Source: Candidatus Nanoarchaeia archaeon | Lineage (GTDB): Archaea; Nanobdellota; Nanobdellia; Woesearchaeales; UBA525 | Reading direction: 5' to 3' | DNA: 64,000 bases | NCBI GenBank assembly: GCA_028279755.1 | Contig: JANQNB010000018.1 | Coordinates: 62,001-126,000, forward strand | Shown here: positions 7,314 through 15,342 of the stretch, piece by piece | Layout of the letters: every line of letters starts with the position of its first letter | Position numbering within the stretch: position 1 is the first letter of the stretch | Notes under the pieces: generated by a model | The model's input: the letters and a program-made list of their open reading frames with translations, nothing else | Database searches by the model: none | What the model was told of the DNA's origin: nothing | Translations under genes and position numbers: made by a program

Positions 7314-8063
7314 ATGATTGTTGAAGGAGCCATAGCTGCAGCGCTGGACCAAGCAGTCCCTGCGGTTGACCTTGAGAAGGAAATCGCCAAGACTGCGAGG
7401 AAAGCAGTCGAAGCACCAGTGTCGCCTGGCGTAGAACAGAGCGCAGAAGAGCCTCAATTCCAGTTTGGCGGTCAGGCGCATGCTCGTGTCGCATTCAGCG
7501 ACGGCGATGTCAGTCTTCGGGTTCGAGGACGAGGTGCAATACAGAACGACGATGTTGCGCTCTTGGCACTCTATGACTTCGATCCGACACAACCGCACAA
7601 TGGTTTTGGTCGTGTTCGCGCCCTTGGGAAGAAAAAGCTTGGGAAAACCTTTGGCTTAAATCTCGGCTTTGCCACAAACATCACACCTGGTAATGTAAAT
7701 GTCGCTGCTGAAGCGGTCTTTGGATATAACACCTCCTTTGCGAGGGGCTACGTCGCATACAATGATGTTATTATTGGAGGTTCAGACAAATACCTCTTCA
7801 CCGAACACTTTCTGCAACTCCATAAGATACGCCGCGAACTCGGCAGCATGATCATCTTCGCAAAATATGACGTGGGAAAAAAAGGTATTGTTGGCAGCGA
7901 AGTGATCTGGCGTTTCAACGGCGATGACAAACCCGGCTGGATGGTCCGTTGCGAGAACTGGCACGACAAGAGCAGGAATTTCCAGGTCGGATACAACACC
8001 AACGTCAATGCGATCAAGAAATGGTACAAGAAACACCGAGTGCAGCATAGAGGAAATCCATGA
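7314..8063 (+). CDS. Hypothetical protein coupled to radical SAM gene
   Basis: 249 residues, ATG at 7314 after GAGAGGGTTG. The first 55 residues are Ala/Glu-rich and helical. From about 56 on the protein is beta-rich with alternating hydrophobic residues (HARVAFSDGDVSLRVRGRG, GNVNVAAEAVFGY, SEVIWRF) and a basic tail. There is no signal peptide and I recognise no family. Its TGA overlaps the next start as ATGA, so it is produced together with the radical SAM protein and may be its partner or substrate carrier. It is probably controlled by the divergent TrmB regulator. Confidence 0.8.
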   Translation: MIVEGAIAAALDQAVPAVDLEKEIAKTARKAVEAPVSPGVEQSAEEPQFQFGGQAHARVAFSDGDVSLRVRGRGAIQNDDVALLALYDFDPTQPHNGFGRVRALGKKKLGKTFGLNLGFATNITPGNVNVAAEAVFGYNTSFARGYVAYNDVIIGGSDKYLFTEHFLQLHKIRRELGSMIIFAKYDVGKKGIVGSEVIWRFNGDDKPGWMVRCENWHDKSRNFQVGYNTNVNAIKKWYKKHRVQHRGNP

Positions 8064-9367
8064 CTTCAGTGCAACTCGTCCGACCACCGTTCAACATGTG
8101 GTATGAGAACGTGCCGCAACTGACGGATCTTGTCGCGCCACCGATCGGACTCTCGATCATAGCAAAGAACATACGAGATGCACACGACGTCGAGATCATC
8201 GATGGCCTGGGAAAACCAGTCAGCTACGTGACGGATCAATTGAGCGCTGATCTTGTCGGTGTTTCAGCCTTGTACGCAAACTATGAGCGAGCATTGGAAA
8301 TCCTGGAGAGTGCAAAACAAGGAGGAGCGACGACAGTCATCGGCGGTCCCTCAGTCAATTACTTGGCAGAACGGATCCTAACCAATCACTCTTTTGTTGA
8401 TTATGCGGTTGTCGGTGATGGTGAAGTTGCAGTTCCTGCACTGCTTGCAGGTCAACCACCAGAGCAGATTCCTAACCTTGTGTATCGAGCAGGAACCATT
8501 CGAAGAAACCCATTTCAGAGAGTGCCCGTAACAGCGTTTGATCTTGAGGATGTGGTTGATCTTGACTTGCAGACAGATAATTTCCTCCCGATTTCATCCA
8601 TACGAGGCTGTGTCAAAGCAGAATTGGAAGGGCGGTGCTCGTATTGCATGATCGACACGAAATTCTCGGTGATGAGACCGGAGCTTGTTTGGGAACAGAT
8701 TGGTGTGCTGCACGATATGTATGGCGTCACCCGCTTCTGGGAGACAGGCGACACCTTCATGGTTGGCACCTTCCCGCAGCAGCTTCTTGAAATCCGGCCA
8801 AGCGAACTTGAACACGTAGGGTTCAGGGTCTACACAAGCCCGCAACAGATCACACCAGAAAGTGCACGAATACTCAAACAACTCAACGCAATAGATATCT
8901 TCCTAGGAGTGGAATCCGGGAATGACGAGATCCTCGAACAAGCCAATCGAGGGCATACTGTTCAACAAGCACGGGAAGCCATCGCTCTCTTGGATTGGCC
9001 CGGTATGAAGCTGCACCTTCCTTTCATCTATGGGCTTCCTGGAGAAACCCGGGAAACTGCAGAACGCACCTATCGCTTTGCGCAAGAAGCCAGTGCTGAC
9101 CGTTCTGCATTGCGCGTCATCAGCAGTCTTGCACTTCCCTTCCCCGGATCCAAGCTCTTCGAGAACTGCCGAGAGCACATTGCTGCAGGAGAACATCCAG
9201 GCGATCTTGATAATGATGATGTGTTCAACTACCGAGACCTCACAGCATTCCATCTGAAGCACTTCACTGAGGTAGAGCTTGAAGATATGCTGGCATACGT
9301 GGACAAAACTATGGCGTTAGTACAGTCAGAAGGAAATGTGACTTCGTACGACATTAATAGAGAGTAG
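8060..9367 (+). CDS. Cobalamin-type radical SAM protein with atypical cysteine spacing
   Basis: 435 residues. The N-terminal ~150 residues resemble a B12-binding domain of class B radical SAM enzymes (PPIGLSIIAKNIR, VGVSALYANYERALEILESA, VIGGPSVNYLAERIL, VVGDGEV). The radical SAM core follows, but the iron-sulfur motif reads C-x8-C-x2-C (GCVKAELEGRCSYCM, residues about 185-199) where the family normally has C-x3-C-x2-C. Later strands (GVESGNDEILEQANRGHT, PFIYGLPGET) are typical. No substrate can be inferred. It overlaps the 249-residue gene as ATGA and faces a TrmB regulator. Confidence 0.85.
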   Translation: MTSVQLVRPPFNMWYENVPQLTDLVAPPIGLSIIAKNIRDAHDVEIIDGLGKPVSYVTDQLSADLVGVSALYANYERALEILESAKQGGATTVIGGPSVNYLAERILTNHSFVDYAVVGDGEVAVPALLAGQPPEQIPNLVYRAGTIRRNPFQRVPVTAFDLEDVVDLDLQTDNFLPISSIRGCVKAELEGRCSYCMIDTKFSVMRPELVWEQIGVLHDMYGVTRFWETGDTFMVGTFPQQLLEIRPSELEHVGFRVYTSPQQITPESARILKQLNAIDIFLGVESGNDEILEQANRGHTVQQAREAIALLDWPGMKLHLPFIYGLPGETRETAERTYRFAQEASADRSALRVISSLALPFPGSKLFENCREHIAAGEHPGDLDNDDVFNYRDLTAFHLKHFTEVELEDMLAYVDKTMALVQSEGNVTSYDINRE

Positions 9368-9381
9368 GGAATGAGGTGTCA

Positions 9382-10146
9382 CTAGCGTTCACGACTTTGA
9401 CTCCATAACGATTCGAAGTATTGATCGAAGCTGTCAGTGATCTCTTGGTTCTTGATCCTGATGAGCAAGGGCCCGGGGTGGAGGATGTGCAGCAGGGTTG
9501 TGTCGCGGTACGTTACGACTTGCAGCGGATTCTTCAGTCCAGGCTGCAGGATGCGAAATTGTGCATTGCGAAAGTCGATGCCTTCTGGTTTCGAATCGTG
9601 CTGGAAAAGCAAGCGCACTTTCACCCCTTTCTTCGCGCGAAAGCGGTGATACTGCTGGAAGAAGGGACGGATCCATGCCTGTTGCTCCATGCCATAATTC
9701 GCGCCGAGGACGCGGTATTCCTCGCCTGGCTCGAGCGTCTCTGCTACTGCGTAGAACGCGTTCTTGAAACTCTTGAAACCCTGCAGCAGCTGCACCACTG
9801 TTTCCTCAGCGTGCTCTTCATACTGTGCAGTGAGGGCTGGTAAGACCTTCGTGGCTGCAGCGAAGAGCGATTGCAGCGAATCCTGGCGTTCACGAAGATA
9901 ATCAAGAATCGCTTTGGGATGCACTGCCTGGAAATGCTTGATTCCGCGTTTCTCGACCTCGCCGACAAGCCCTTTCTGGGAGAGGCGCTCGATCACTTCG
10001 TAGATCTTGTTCGCTGCGACCCCGCTCCGCTCGGCTATTGGCCCGCTCGTTGATTCGCCGCCTTTGAGCAGGGCGAGGTAGACCTTGCGTTCGCGGTCTG
10101 ACAGCCCGATCTCGTGGAGCACTGGCTGGATATCAGACTCTTCCAT
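9382..10146 (-). CDS. TrmB-family regulator (single effector module)
   Basis: 254 residues from the ATG at 10146, about 25 bases after a box A (ATTTTAAATAC, about 10168-10178). Residues 1-105 form the winged helix and coiled coil (GGESTSGPIAERSGVAANKI, close to the other TrmB here). Residues 110-250 form one sensor module ending IRIKNQEITDSFDQYFESLW. It is transcribed divergently from the tandem swivel protein at 10254, with ACCCC-TTCAG-GGGGT between the promoters. It most likely controls that operon and itself. Confidence 0.9.
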   Translation of the reverse strand: MEESDIQPVLHEIGLSDRERKVYLALLKGGESTSGPIAERSGVAANKIYEVIERLSQKGLVGEVEKRGIKHFQAVHPKAILDYLRERQDSLQSLFAAATKVLPALTAQYEEHAEETVVQLLQGFKSFKNAFYAVAETLEPGEEYRVLGANYGMEQQAWIRPFFQQYHRFRAKKGVKVRLLFQHDSKPEGIDFRNAQFRILQPGLKNPLQVVTYRDTTLLHILHPGPLLIRIKNQEITDSFDQYFESLWSQSRER

Positions 10147-10190
10147 CGCTTATTGAACGCTGCCTGTATTTAAAATAATTCCGAAATTGT

Positions 10191-10205
10191 ACCCCTTCAG
10201 GGGGT
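10191..10205. promoter_or_regulatory. Palindrome ACCCC-TTCAG-GGGGT, candidate TrmB operator
   Basis: 5-bp arms and a 5-base centre, placed between the box A of the TrmB gene (about 10168-10178, minus) and that of the swivel-protein operon (ACATAAATAC, about 10212-10221, plus). It shares the TACCCC...GGGGG...CAA frame with the palindrome at 7231-7243. Confidence 0.6.
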
Positions 10206-10253
10206 CAAAAGACATAAATACTCTTTTTCATTAAGGAAGCCTGGGGGATATGA

Positions 10254-13094
10254 ATGTTACCACAAGGAATACTCACACGCTTCCCAGAACTCAGGAAAGG
10301 CGAGTGGCGGGCAGCAGGGCAACGGCCAGGCAATTGCATCCTGCACAGAGATCTTTATGCAGAAGCCTTCCAACCAGCGATCCTTGAACGCCTCTTCGCA
10401 GTGAAAGCGCACGCAGCCAGGGTCGTCTACATCAACGATCAGGTCTTCCTTGACACAGAACGGTATCGGGAATTCGCTGACCGTATCGTGGCGAGAATAC
10501 AAGAGGATGCAGAAGCGTATGCTGAAATGCTCAAACGCTTTGAGAACGCATGCAGCACAGTGCACGAGCGTGCGAAAGCCTTGCAGACACAATCATTTGC
10601 GCAGCACAGCCTGTCAGAACTGGAACAAGAGTTCGGGGCTGTCATGAAAGAACTCACTGAGATGATCGCTTTCGCCTATCTCAGCCATAACCAGGAAGAG
10701 ATTCCGCGACGACTGATCGAAGGAATGTTAGAAAAGATACCTGAGCAAGACCGAGCCTCACTTATGAAAAAGATCCTTCAGCCAGCGAGAAAAACATTGC
10801 TGCAAGAAGAACGAGACGCACTCGGCGAAATACAGAAAGATGACAAAAAGCAAATCCAGCAACACATCACAACCTATCCCTGGCTGAACTCTCATTATTT
10901 CCGGACAAAAACTGTGACAGAAAAGGAAATCATCGAGCGAATGCAAAAGCTGCAACCTGAAGAAGAGAAAGAGTCCTTCCCAACTTTCGCTGGCAAGGAA
11001 GCCAGGCTTGTCGCGCTGATCCAGGAGCACATGTATCTGAAGACCTTGCGGAAAGAACTCCTCAAGCTCATGAGCTATGCAATCCAAGGATTGTTCGAAA
11101 GAATCGCGGCAGAGCAGGAGCTGACCTTTGATGAGTTCCTCGCCCAGCGCGCAACAGACATACAGCAGTTCTTGACAACAGGAACAAAAGAGCAACAGAC
11201 AGGTGGTTACGCGTACGTCTGCACTGAGAACGTGCGAACGCTCATACCTTTCGAAGCGTCAATCGAGTTGCAGCAGGAAGAGAACGGTCTCGGCATCGGC
11301 ACCGACCTTGTGCATGGACAAGCCATTGTCCTGGAACATCCTGATGACGCATCGAAGACGCAATCCCATCAGATCCTCGTCGCAGACACGATCACGCCCG
11401 GCATGACAAGCAATATCACCAAAGCGAAAGGCATCATCACGAACGCAGGCGGCGTCTTGAGCCACGCGGCTGTTCTGGCAAGAGAACTTGACGTTCCCGC
11501 GCTCCTCGGAACCGGAAATGCGACAAGCAAGCTGAAGACAGGATCGTATGTGGAATTGAACCCTGTCAAGAAGCGATTCCACGAATTGCTCAATACCGAG
11601 AAGAAGTTCAGGAAGATGTTTGCCATCACGATGGGAGTGTGCCGCGCTGATCTGTACATGCCAACGCATGTCTTCAACACAGCAGATGTCATCGGGCGAG
11701 GGCACGACGACATCATCTTCACGATCGCAGACAACAAGAACACTGGCTACTTCAGCGAAGAGGTCATCACCTACATGGGCGAGGTCGGACTCAAGCACTT
11801 GCAGTCAAAAGAGTTCGTGAAGCGCAATCAGCAGGAAGTCCATGCAGTCGGTGAATCGCTCATGGAATTCGCTACGAGCGTGAACGCCCACCCATTGAAG
11901 AACCTCAGCAAGGAGAAACTGCTGGAACTCTACAACAAACTCTTCGACAAGATCCAGAAAAGCTTCGGCTATTTCAATGTCTCGCAACCCTGCATCTCCT
12001 TTGCCCTCGAGGATACGACACGCGACGTACTCGCCAAGCTCGGCATTGATGCAGAAGCGCAGATTACCATACTCGAAACAATGCTCAAGCCAGAAGAAAC
12101 CACGTTAATCGAAGAAGAAGAAAAGGACCTTCTGCAGCTAGCGCTCCAGCTGAAAGACGCGCAGATTGACAGCAAAGAACAGCTCATGTCATCAGCCTAT
12201 GCAGACCACGTACTGCTCCATCATGCCAAGTACAAATGGATGGCTTCGTCTGAGAACTTCGACGAATTCAACCTACAGTACTACTGTGACAGGCTGCTCG
12301 ATCATGCCAACGAGACCAAGCAGTCCTTGCAGGCAGCCATCAGGGCGAAAACCCCTGACAAGAAAGCCTTGGCAGCGGAACGCGCAGCAATGGCGAAACA
12401 GTATCGGCTCTCAGACGAAGCAATGCACCTCCTCGACGTGATCCGCATCTACTCGCATCAGCGAATGTACATCAGGATCGCGTGGACCAAAGCAGTGAAT
12501 GCATGGGGAAACATCTTGCGGGAATTCGCTCGACGAATGGGCCTGAGCGAACAAGAGATCCAATACGTGACGAGAAAGGAAATCGACCAGTTTGTGCAGC
12601 ACAGCACCGTCGTCAGCGAGGAAGAGATACAACAACGAATGGACTTCGCCGTGTACGCGATCCTGCAACGCAAGCCGCCGATACTTCTCGCAGGGGATGA
12701 GGCGCGCGCCTTCGCTGCGCACTACCTTCCAGCAGCGCCGAGCGGGGTCGATGAAGTGAAAGGCAAGACCGGGAACAAGGGAACGGTGCAAGGACCGGTT
12801 AAAATCCTCGCATATGGGAAGAACATGGTGAAACAGATCGAGGAAATGGAGCCGGGGAGCGTGCTCGTCACCGGGAATACGCGCCCGGATATGATGCTCG
12901 CCATCCACAAGTCGATCGCCATCGTCACTGACGAAGGCGGGATCATGAGCCACGCAGCACTCGTGTCGCGAGAGCTCGGGATTCCGTGCGTCATTGGCAC
13001 AAAGGATGGCACACACGTCTTCGAGGATGGAGATATCGTCGAGGTGGACGCAGACGAAGGAGTGGTACGACGAATACGAGGTGAAAGAGAATGA
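10254..13094 (+). CDS. Tandem double-swivel PEP-utilizer-like phosphotransferase subunit
   Basis: 946 residues, start ATG 10254 after GGGGGAT and a box A at about 10212-10221. It reads as two family members fused end to end: helical region (1-350), swivel domain with GGVLSHAAVLAREL (histidine 404), a second helical region (450-820), and a second swivel domain with GGIMSHAALVSRELGIP (histidine 900). Each helical half carries the family's Y-x-W phrase (TTYPWL; AKYKWM), and the second ends in the EEEIQQR segment before its swivel. Neither half has an ATP-grasp domain or PEP/pyruvate barrel, so it cannot be a complete PEP synthase; phosphate must come from elsewhere. Its stop overlaps the LMW phosphatase start as ATGA, and it faces a TrmB regulator. 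Confidence 0.88.
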   Translation: MLPQGILTRFPELRKGEWRAAGQRPGNCILHRDLYAEAFQPAILERLFAVKAHAARVVYINDQVFLDTERYREFADRIVARIQEDAEAYAEMLKRFENACSTVHERAKALQTQSFAQHSLSELEQEFGAVMKELTEMIAFAYLSHNQEEIPRRLIEGMLEKIPEQDRASLMKKILQPARKTLLQEERDALGEIQKDDKKQIQQHITTYPWLNSHYFRTKTVTEKEIIERMQKLQPEEEKESFPTFAGKEARLVALIQEHMYLKTLRKELLKLMSYAIQGLFERIAAEQELTFDEFLAQRATDIQQFLTTGTKEQQTGGYAYVCTENVRTLIPFEASIELQQEENGLGIGTDLVHGQAIVLEHPDDASKTQSHQILVADTITPGMTSNITKAKGIITNAGGVLSHAAVLARELDVPALLGTGNATSKLKTGSYVELNPVKKRFHELLNTEKKFRKMFAITMGVCRADLYMPTHVFNTADVIGRGHDDIIFTIADNKNTGYFSEEVITYMGEVGLKHLQSKEFVKRNQQEVHAVGESLMEFATSVNAHPLKNLSKEKLLELYNKLFDKIQKSFGYFNVSQPCISFALEDTTRDVLAKLGIDAEAQITILETMLKPEETTLIEEEEKDLLQLALQLKDAQIDSKEQLMSSAYADHVLLHHAKYKWMASSENFDEFNLQYYCDRLLDHANETKQSLQAAIRAKTPDKKALAAERAAMAKQYRLSDEAMHLLDVIRIYSHQRMYIRIAWTKAVNAWGNILREFARRMGLSEQEIQYVTRKEIDQFVQHSTVVSEEEIQQRMDFAVYAILQRKPPILLAGDEARAFAAHYLPAAPSGVDEVKGKTGNKGTVQGPVKILAYGKNMVKQIEEMEPGSVLVTGNTRPDMMLAIHKSIAIVTDEGGIMSHAALVSRELGIPCVIGTKDGTHVFEDGDIVEVDADEGVVRRIRGERE

Positions 13095-13711
13095 CAAGAG
13101 TGATTGGAGCATGCACAGGGAATATCATGCGGAGCGCCACCTTCGACGCGGTGATCAACCACGAACTCGAAGCGCAAGGCATCACGTCGCTTGACGTGAG
13201 CTCTGCCGGGCTCCTTGTGGAGAAGATACTGGCGAACCAGTCGCCATTGCGAGTGCAGCTGAAGATATTGCGCGCAGGACTCGCGTACGGGCTTGTGCGC
13301 GATGACATCCGCGGAACAGTGGAAGATGTCGTGGCACGCGGTGAGGACCAGGAGCACACCGACGAGATCAGGGCATTGTACGGCCAGGTACGGCCAATGG
13401 TGCACGGGTACAACATCGCGTTGAGAAACCAAGCGCTTGCTGAGGCAGGCGTGCAACGCTTTCCAGCGCCGTACACGCCTTTGGATACGACGCGACCTGT
13501 CGATCTCGTGGTCCCGATGGTGGAGCGGGACGTGGCGAAAGTGCACGCTCGATTTGAGGGCAAGGCACCACGCGTGCAGACGTATGCCTCTCTTGTCGGC
13601 ACTGACGAGCTTGTGGACAAGATCGATCTTGGCCTTGAAGGCGTGCGTGGAATCGTCGAGTACTTTATGGATACAAGAAAGCAGGCAGTGGATGCGTTGC
13701 AGAGAGTTTAA
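13091..13711 (+). CDS. Low-molecular-weight protein tyrosine phosphatase-like protein
   Basis: 206 residues, start overlapping the previous stop as ATGA. The N-terminus carries the LMW-PTP phosphate loop, C-x5-R-S (ACTGNIMRS, Cys8 and Arg14), on the usual first strand-loop-helix. LMW-PTP proteins dephosphorylate phosphotyrosine or small phosphorylated molecules, and relatives reduce arsenate. It is longer than the typical 150 residues, with an inserted helical segment at about 55-130; a possible general acid lies in DKIDLG near the C-terminus but is uncertain. Its coupling to a double phosphohistidine protein suggests it removes phosphate from the same substrate or from the carrier itself. 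Confidence 0.75.
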   Translation: MTRVIGACTGNIMRSATFDAVINHELEAQGITSLDVSSAGLLVEKILANQSPLRVQLKILRAGLAYGLVRDDIRGTVEDVVARGEDQEHTDEIRALYGQVRPMVHGYNIALRNQALAEAGVQRFPAPYTPLDTTRPVDLVVPMVERDVAKVHARFEGKAPRVQTYASLVGTDELVDKIDLGLEGVRGIVEYFMDTRKQAVDALQRV

Positions 13712-13742
13712 ACGATTTTTTCTTCACGGACCCAAGGCAACC

Positions 13743-13788
13743 TCAAGCAAAGCTCTCGGAGCCTCAGCTCCGCTTTCGCCTTGCTCAA
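13743..13788 (-). repeat. tRNA-Arg 3' trailer hairpin element
   Basis: After tRNA-Arg the transcript can pair 13788-13778 (TTGAGCAAGGC) with 13753-13743 (GCTTTGCTTGA), 11 pairs including three G-U. Inside lies GGAGCTGAGG (13771-13762), matching the complement of the tRNA 3' end in 9 of 10 positions, then GGCTCCGAGAGCTTTGCT. It matches the tRNA-Cys trailer (5525-5565) in order of parts and in the shared GGCTCCGAGAGCT core, with the stem sequence changed. Confidence 0.6.
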
Positions 13789-13789
13789 G

Positions 13790-13883
13790 CGGACCTGAGG
13801 GGATTCGAACCCCCGACCTACGGCTCCCTTCGCCCTTGCGGGCTTAGAAGGCCGTCGCTCTATCCAGACTGAGCTACAGGCCC
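13790..13883 (-). tRNA. tRNA-Arg (TCT) with intron
   Basis: Cloverleaf on the minus strand: acceptor GGGCCTG/CAGGTCC (one G-U pair), D-arm GCTC...GAGC, anticodon stem ACGGC/GCCGT, T-arm GGGGG-TTCGAAT-CCCCT, discriminator G73. After removal of the 19-base intron (13826-13844) the anticodon loop reads CTTCTAA, anticodon TCT. The 3' CCA is not encoded. Length 94 with intron, 75 without. Confidence 0.95.
13826..13844 (-). other. tRNA-Arg intron (canonical position 37/38, bulge-helix-bulge)
   Basis: The precursor folds as ACGGC / CTTC bulge TAA / GCCC-GCAA-GGGC / GAAG bulge GGA / GCCGT: a perfect 4-bp central helix between two 3-base bulges. Cutting each bulge after its second base removes 19 bases and leaves a 7-base anticodon loop, as the archaeal splicing endonuclease does. 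Confidence 0.92.
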
Positions 13884-13969
13884 ACCTCTCAGAGCAGAAC
13901 GCGAGTATTTAAAGATGGTGGAAGTGCGCAGACAAAACATATTAAAACGTGCTTTCTCAAGAAGCGCGT

Positions 13970-14923
13970 ATGAGCGATCCTGGCACAGAATTGGCAGAGC
14001 ATGCGCAGCTCGCACAGCGCTTCCTCACCGGCAATCACATGCGCGATGCGCTTCGCGAGGTCTCGCAGGTTGCTCATGATCTCCACGAATTCGATGACAA
14101 GGCAGAATCACAGCTCCATGAGATCATCAAGCTCCTTGACGGACATGGCATCTTCCGCAAGAGCCTGACCAAGGATATCAAAGATCTTGCCAAGAGCCTT
14201 GATGATGTGCACTTGGCGCTGGAGGAAGTTGAAGCGTACAAAAAGAAAGGACGACCAGACGCAGAGATCCACGAGTATATAGATAAAGTGGCAGATGCCC
14301 TCAAGGACCTGAAGGAACAACGGCTGGATTTGCTGAAACACATGAAATTGGAGTGGGAGCATGTTGTCCTCTTCCACGGATACCTCGATTCCTATACTGG
14401 ACAAAACGTACAAGAGACTATTCATCAATTCATTCAGCGGATCCATGTCATGATCAAGCGGCAAGGATACAAGGCCCGAAGTCTCGGGGATGATATCGAC
14501 AAGGTCGTCGACTCTCTGGACGCGACAGTTACCGGCATCCTGAAAGTCCTAGAGATTATCAAGAAAGAGCTCTACCAGAATCTTCAGCCTGCTCTCAAGG
14601 AATTGAAGAGACTATCGGATGAAGTGCAAGCTGAGGAAGCGGCGGCTGATGCGGTGCGGAAGGGCCTGAGCAGTTCGCAGCGAGTGATGCAGATCCTCGA
14701 AGTGGCACAACGAGAGCAATTGCTGGTCAAGCGAATCGCTGAAGACCGGAAGAACGCGTTACGCCGTATCAAAGAAGTGGCAGCGAGCTTGCGAAAGGAA
14801 TACGCCATTCTGAGCAGTGATGCCAAGGCTGAAGAACGGAATTTTGAGTATCTCCTGGACTTTCTGCGGCTCCAGGCCCGACGGACAAACCGGAGGGTCA
14901 GACAATACCAAGAGACGCACTAA
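13970..14923 (+). CDS. Coiled-coil protein
   Basis: 317 residues from the ATG at 13970, about 25 bases after a box A (ATATTAAAAC, about 13939-13948); an in-frame GTG at 13949 is less likely. The protein is almost entirely charged helix with heptad-like spacing (SLTKDIKDLAKSLDDVHLAL, KLLDGHG, LSDEVQAEEAAADAV) and a basic C-terminal tail (ARRTNRRVRQYQ). There is no membrane segment or signal. It resembles uncharacterised archaeal coiled-coil proteins, but I recognise no family and propose no function beyond a structural or scaffold role. Confidence 0.8.
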   Translation: MSDPGTELAEHAQLAQRFLTGNHMRDALREVSQVAHDLHEFDDKAESQLHEIIKLLDGHGIFRKSLTKDIKDLAKSLDDVHLALEEVEAYKKKGRPDAEIHEYIDKVADALKDLKEQRLDLLKHMKLEWEHVVLFHGYLDSYTGQNVQETIHQFIQRIHVMIKRQGYKARSLGDDIDKVVDSLDATVTGILKVLEIIKKELYQNLQPALKELKRLSDEVQAEEAAADAVRKGLSSSQRVMQILEVAQREQLLVKRIAEDRKNALRRIKEVAASLRKEYAILSSDAKAEERNFEYLLDFLRLQARRTNRRVRQYQETH

Positions 14924-14987
14924 CATAGCCACTTGACAGTGACAGAGAAGCAGTAGGTTTTTAAACGTCAGCAGGTTCTCGACTGGA

Positions 14988-15308
14988 ATGGGGGAGTATG
15001 TTTTATACGCGGTGCCATACAGTAGTGACGATCGAACGACGTCACGAAGGTTCCTGATCTGCCCGACGAGCGATTTTGAGGCGGTTACTGAGCTCGGGAT
15101 CTGTCATTTCAACACGCCAGGACCGGATTACGAGCTTGATCAGGCACTCACACCAAAGGAACTATTGAGTGTGCTGGAAGGCCTTGAACGCATGCTCCGA
15201 CCGACAGATACCATTCTCTGCAGTGCAGGACCGCTCACTGTCCGGAATCAGGCTGAGGTGCGGACACTCCGCAAATTCCTCGCGACTCCTGATCTCCAAG
15301 TCGCATAA
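14988..15308 (+). CDS. Hypothetical protein (106 aa)
   Basis: ATG at 14988 is about 27 bases after a clear box A (GTTTTTAAACG, about 14956-14966), so the message is leaderless. The protein mixes strands and helices (EYVLYAVPYSSD, RRFLICPTSDFE, ELLSVLEGLERML, TDTILCSAGPLTV). There is no signal or membrane segment, and I recognise no family. It is followed closely by the mre11 gene, which has its own box A inside the 3' end of this unit. Confidence 0.7.
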   Translation: MGEYVLYAVPYSSDDRTTSRRFLICPTSDFEAVTELGICHFNTPGPDYELDQALTPKELLSVLEGLERMLRPTDTILCSAGPLTVRNQAEVRTLRKFLATPDLQVA

Positions 15309-15342
15309 ACGCATAAAAAGCCTGCTCGAATCCCCTTCTCCC

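Noticed and set aside
5643-7598. The full 651-codon open frame of the first TrmB gene
   Set aside because: The first 134 codons run through the divergent promoter region with its box A and palindrome, and have no TrmB similarity; the start at 7196 has correct box A spacing.
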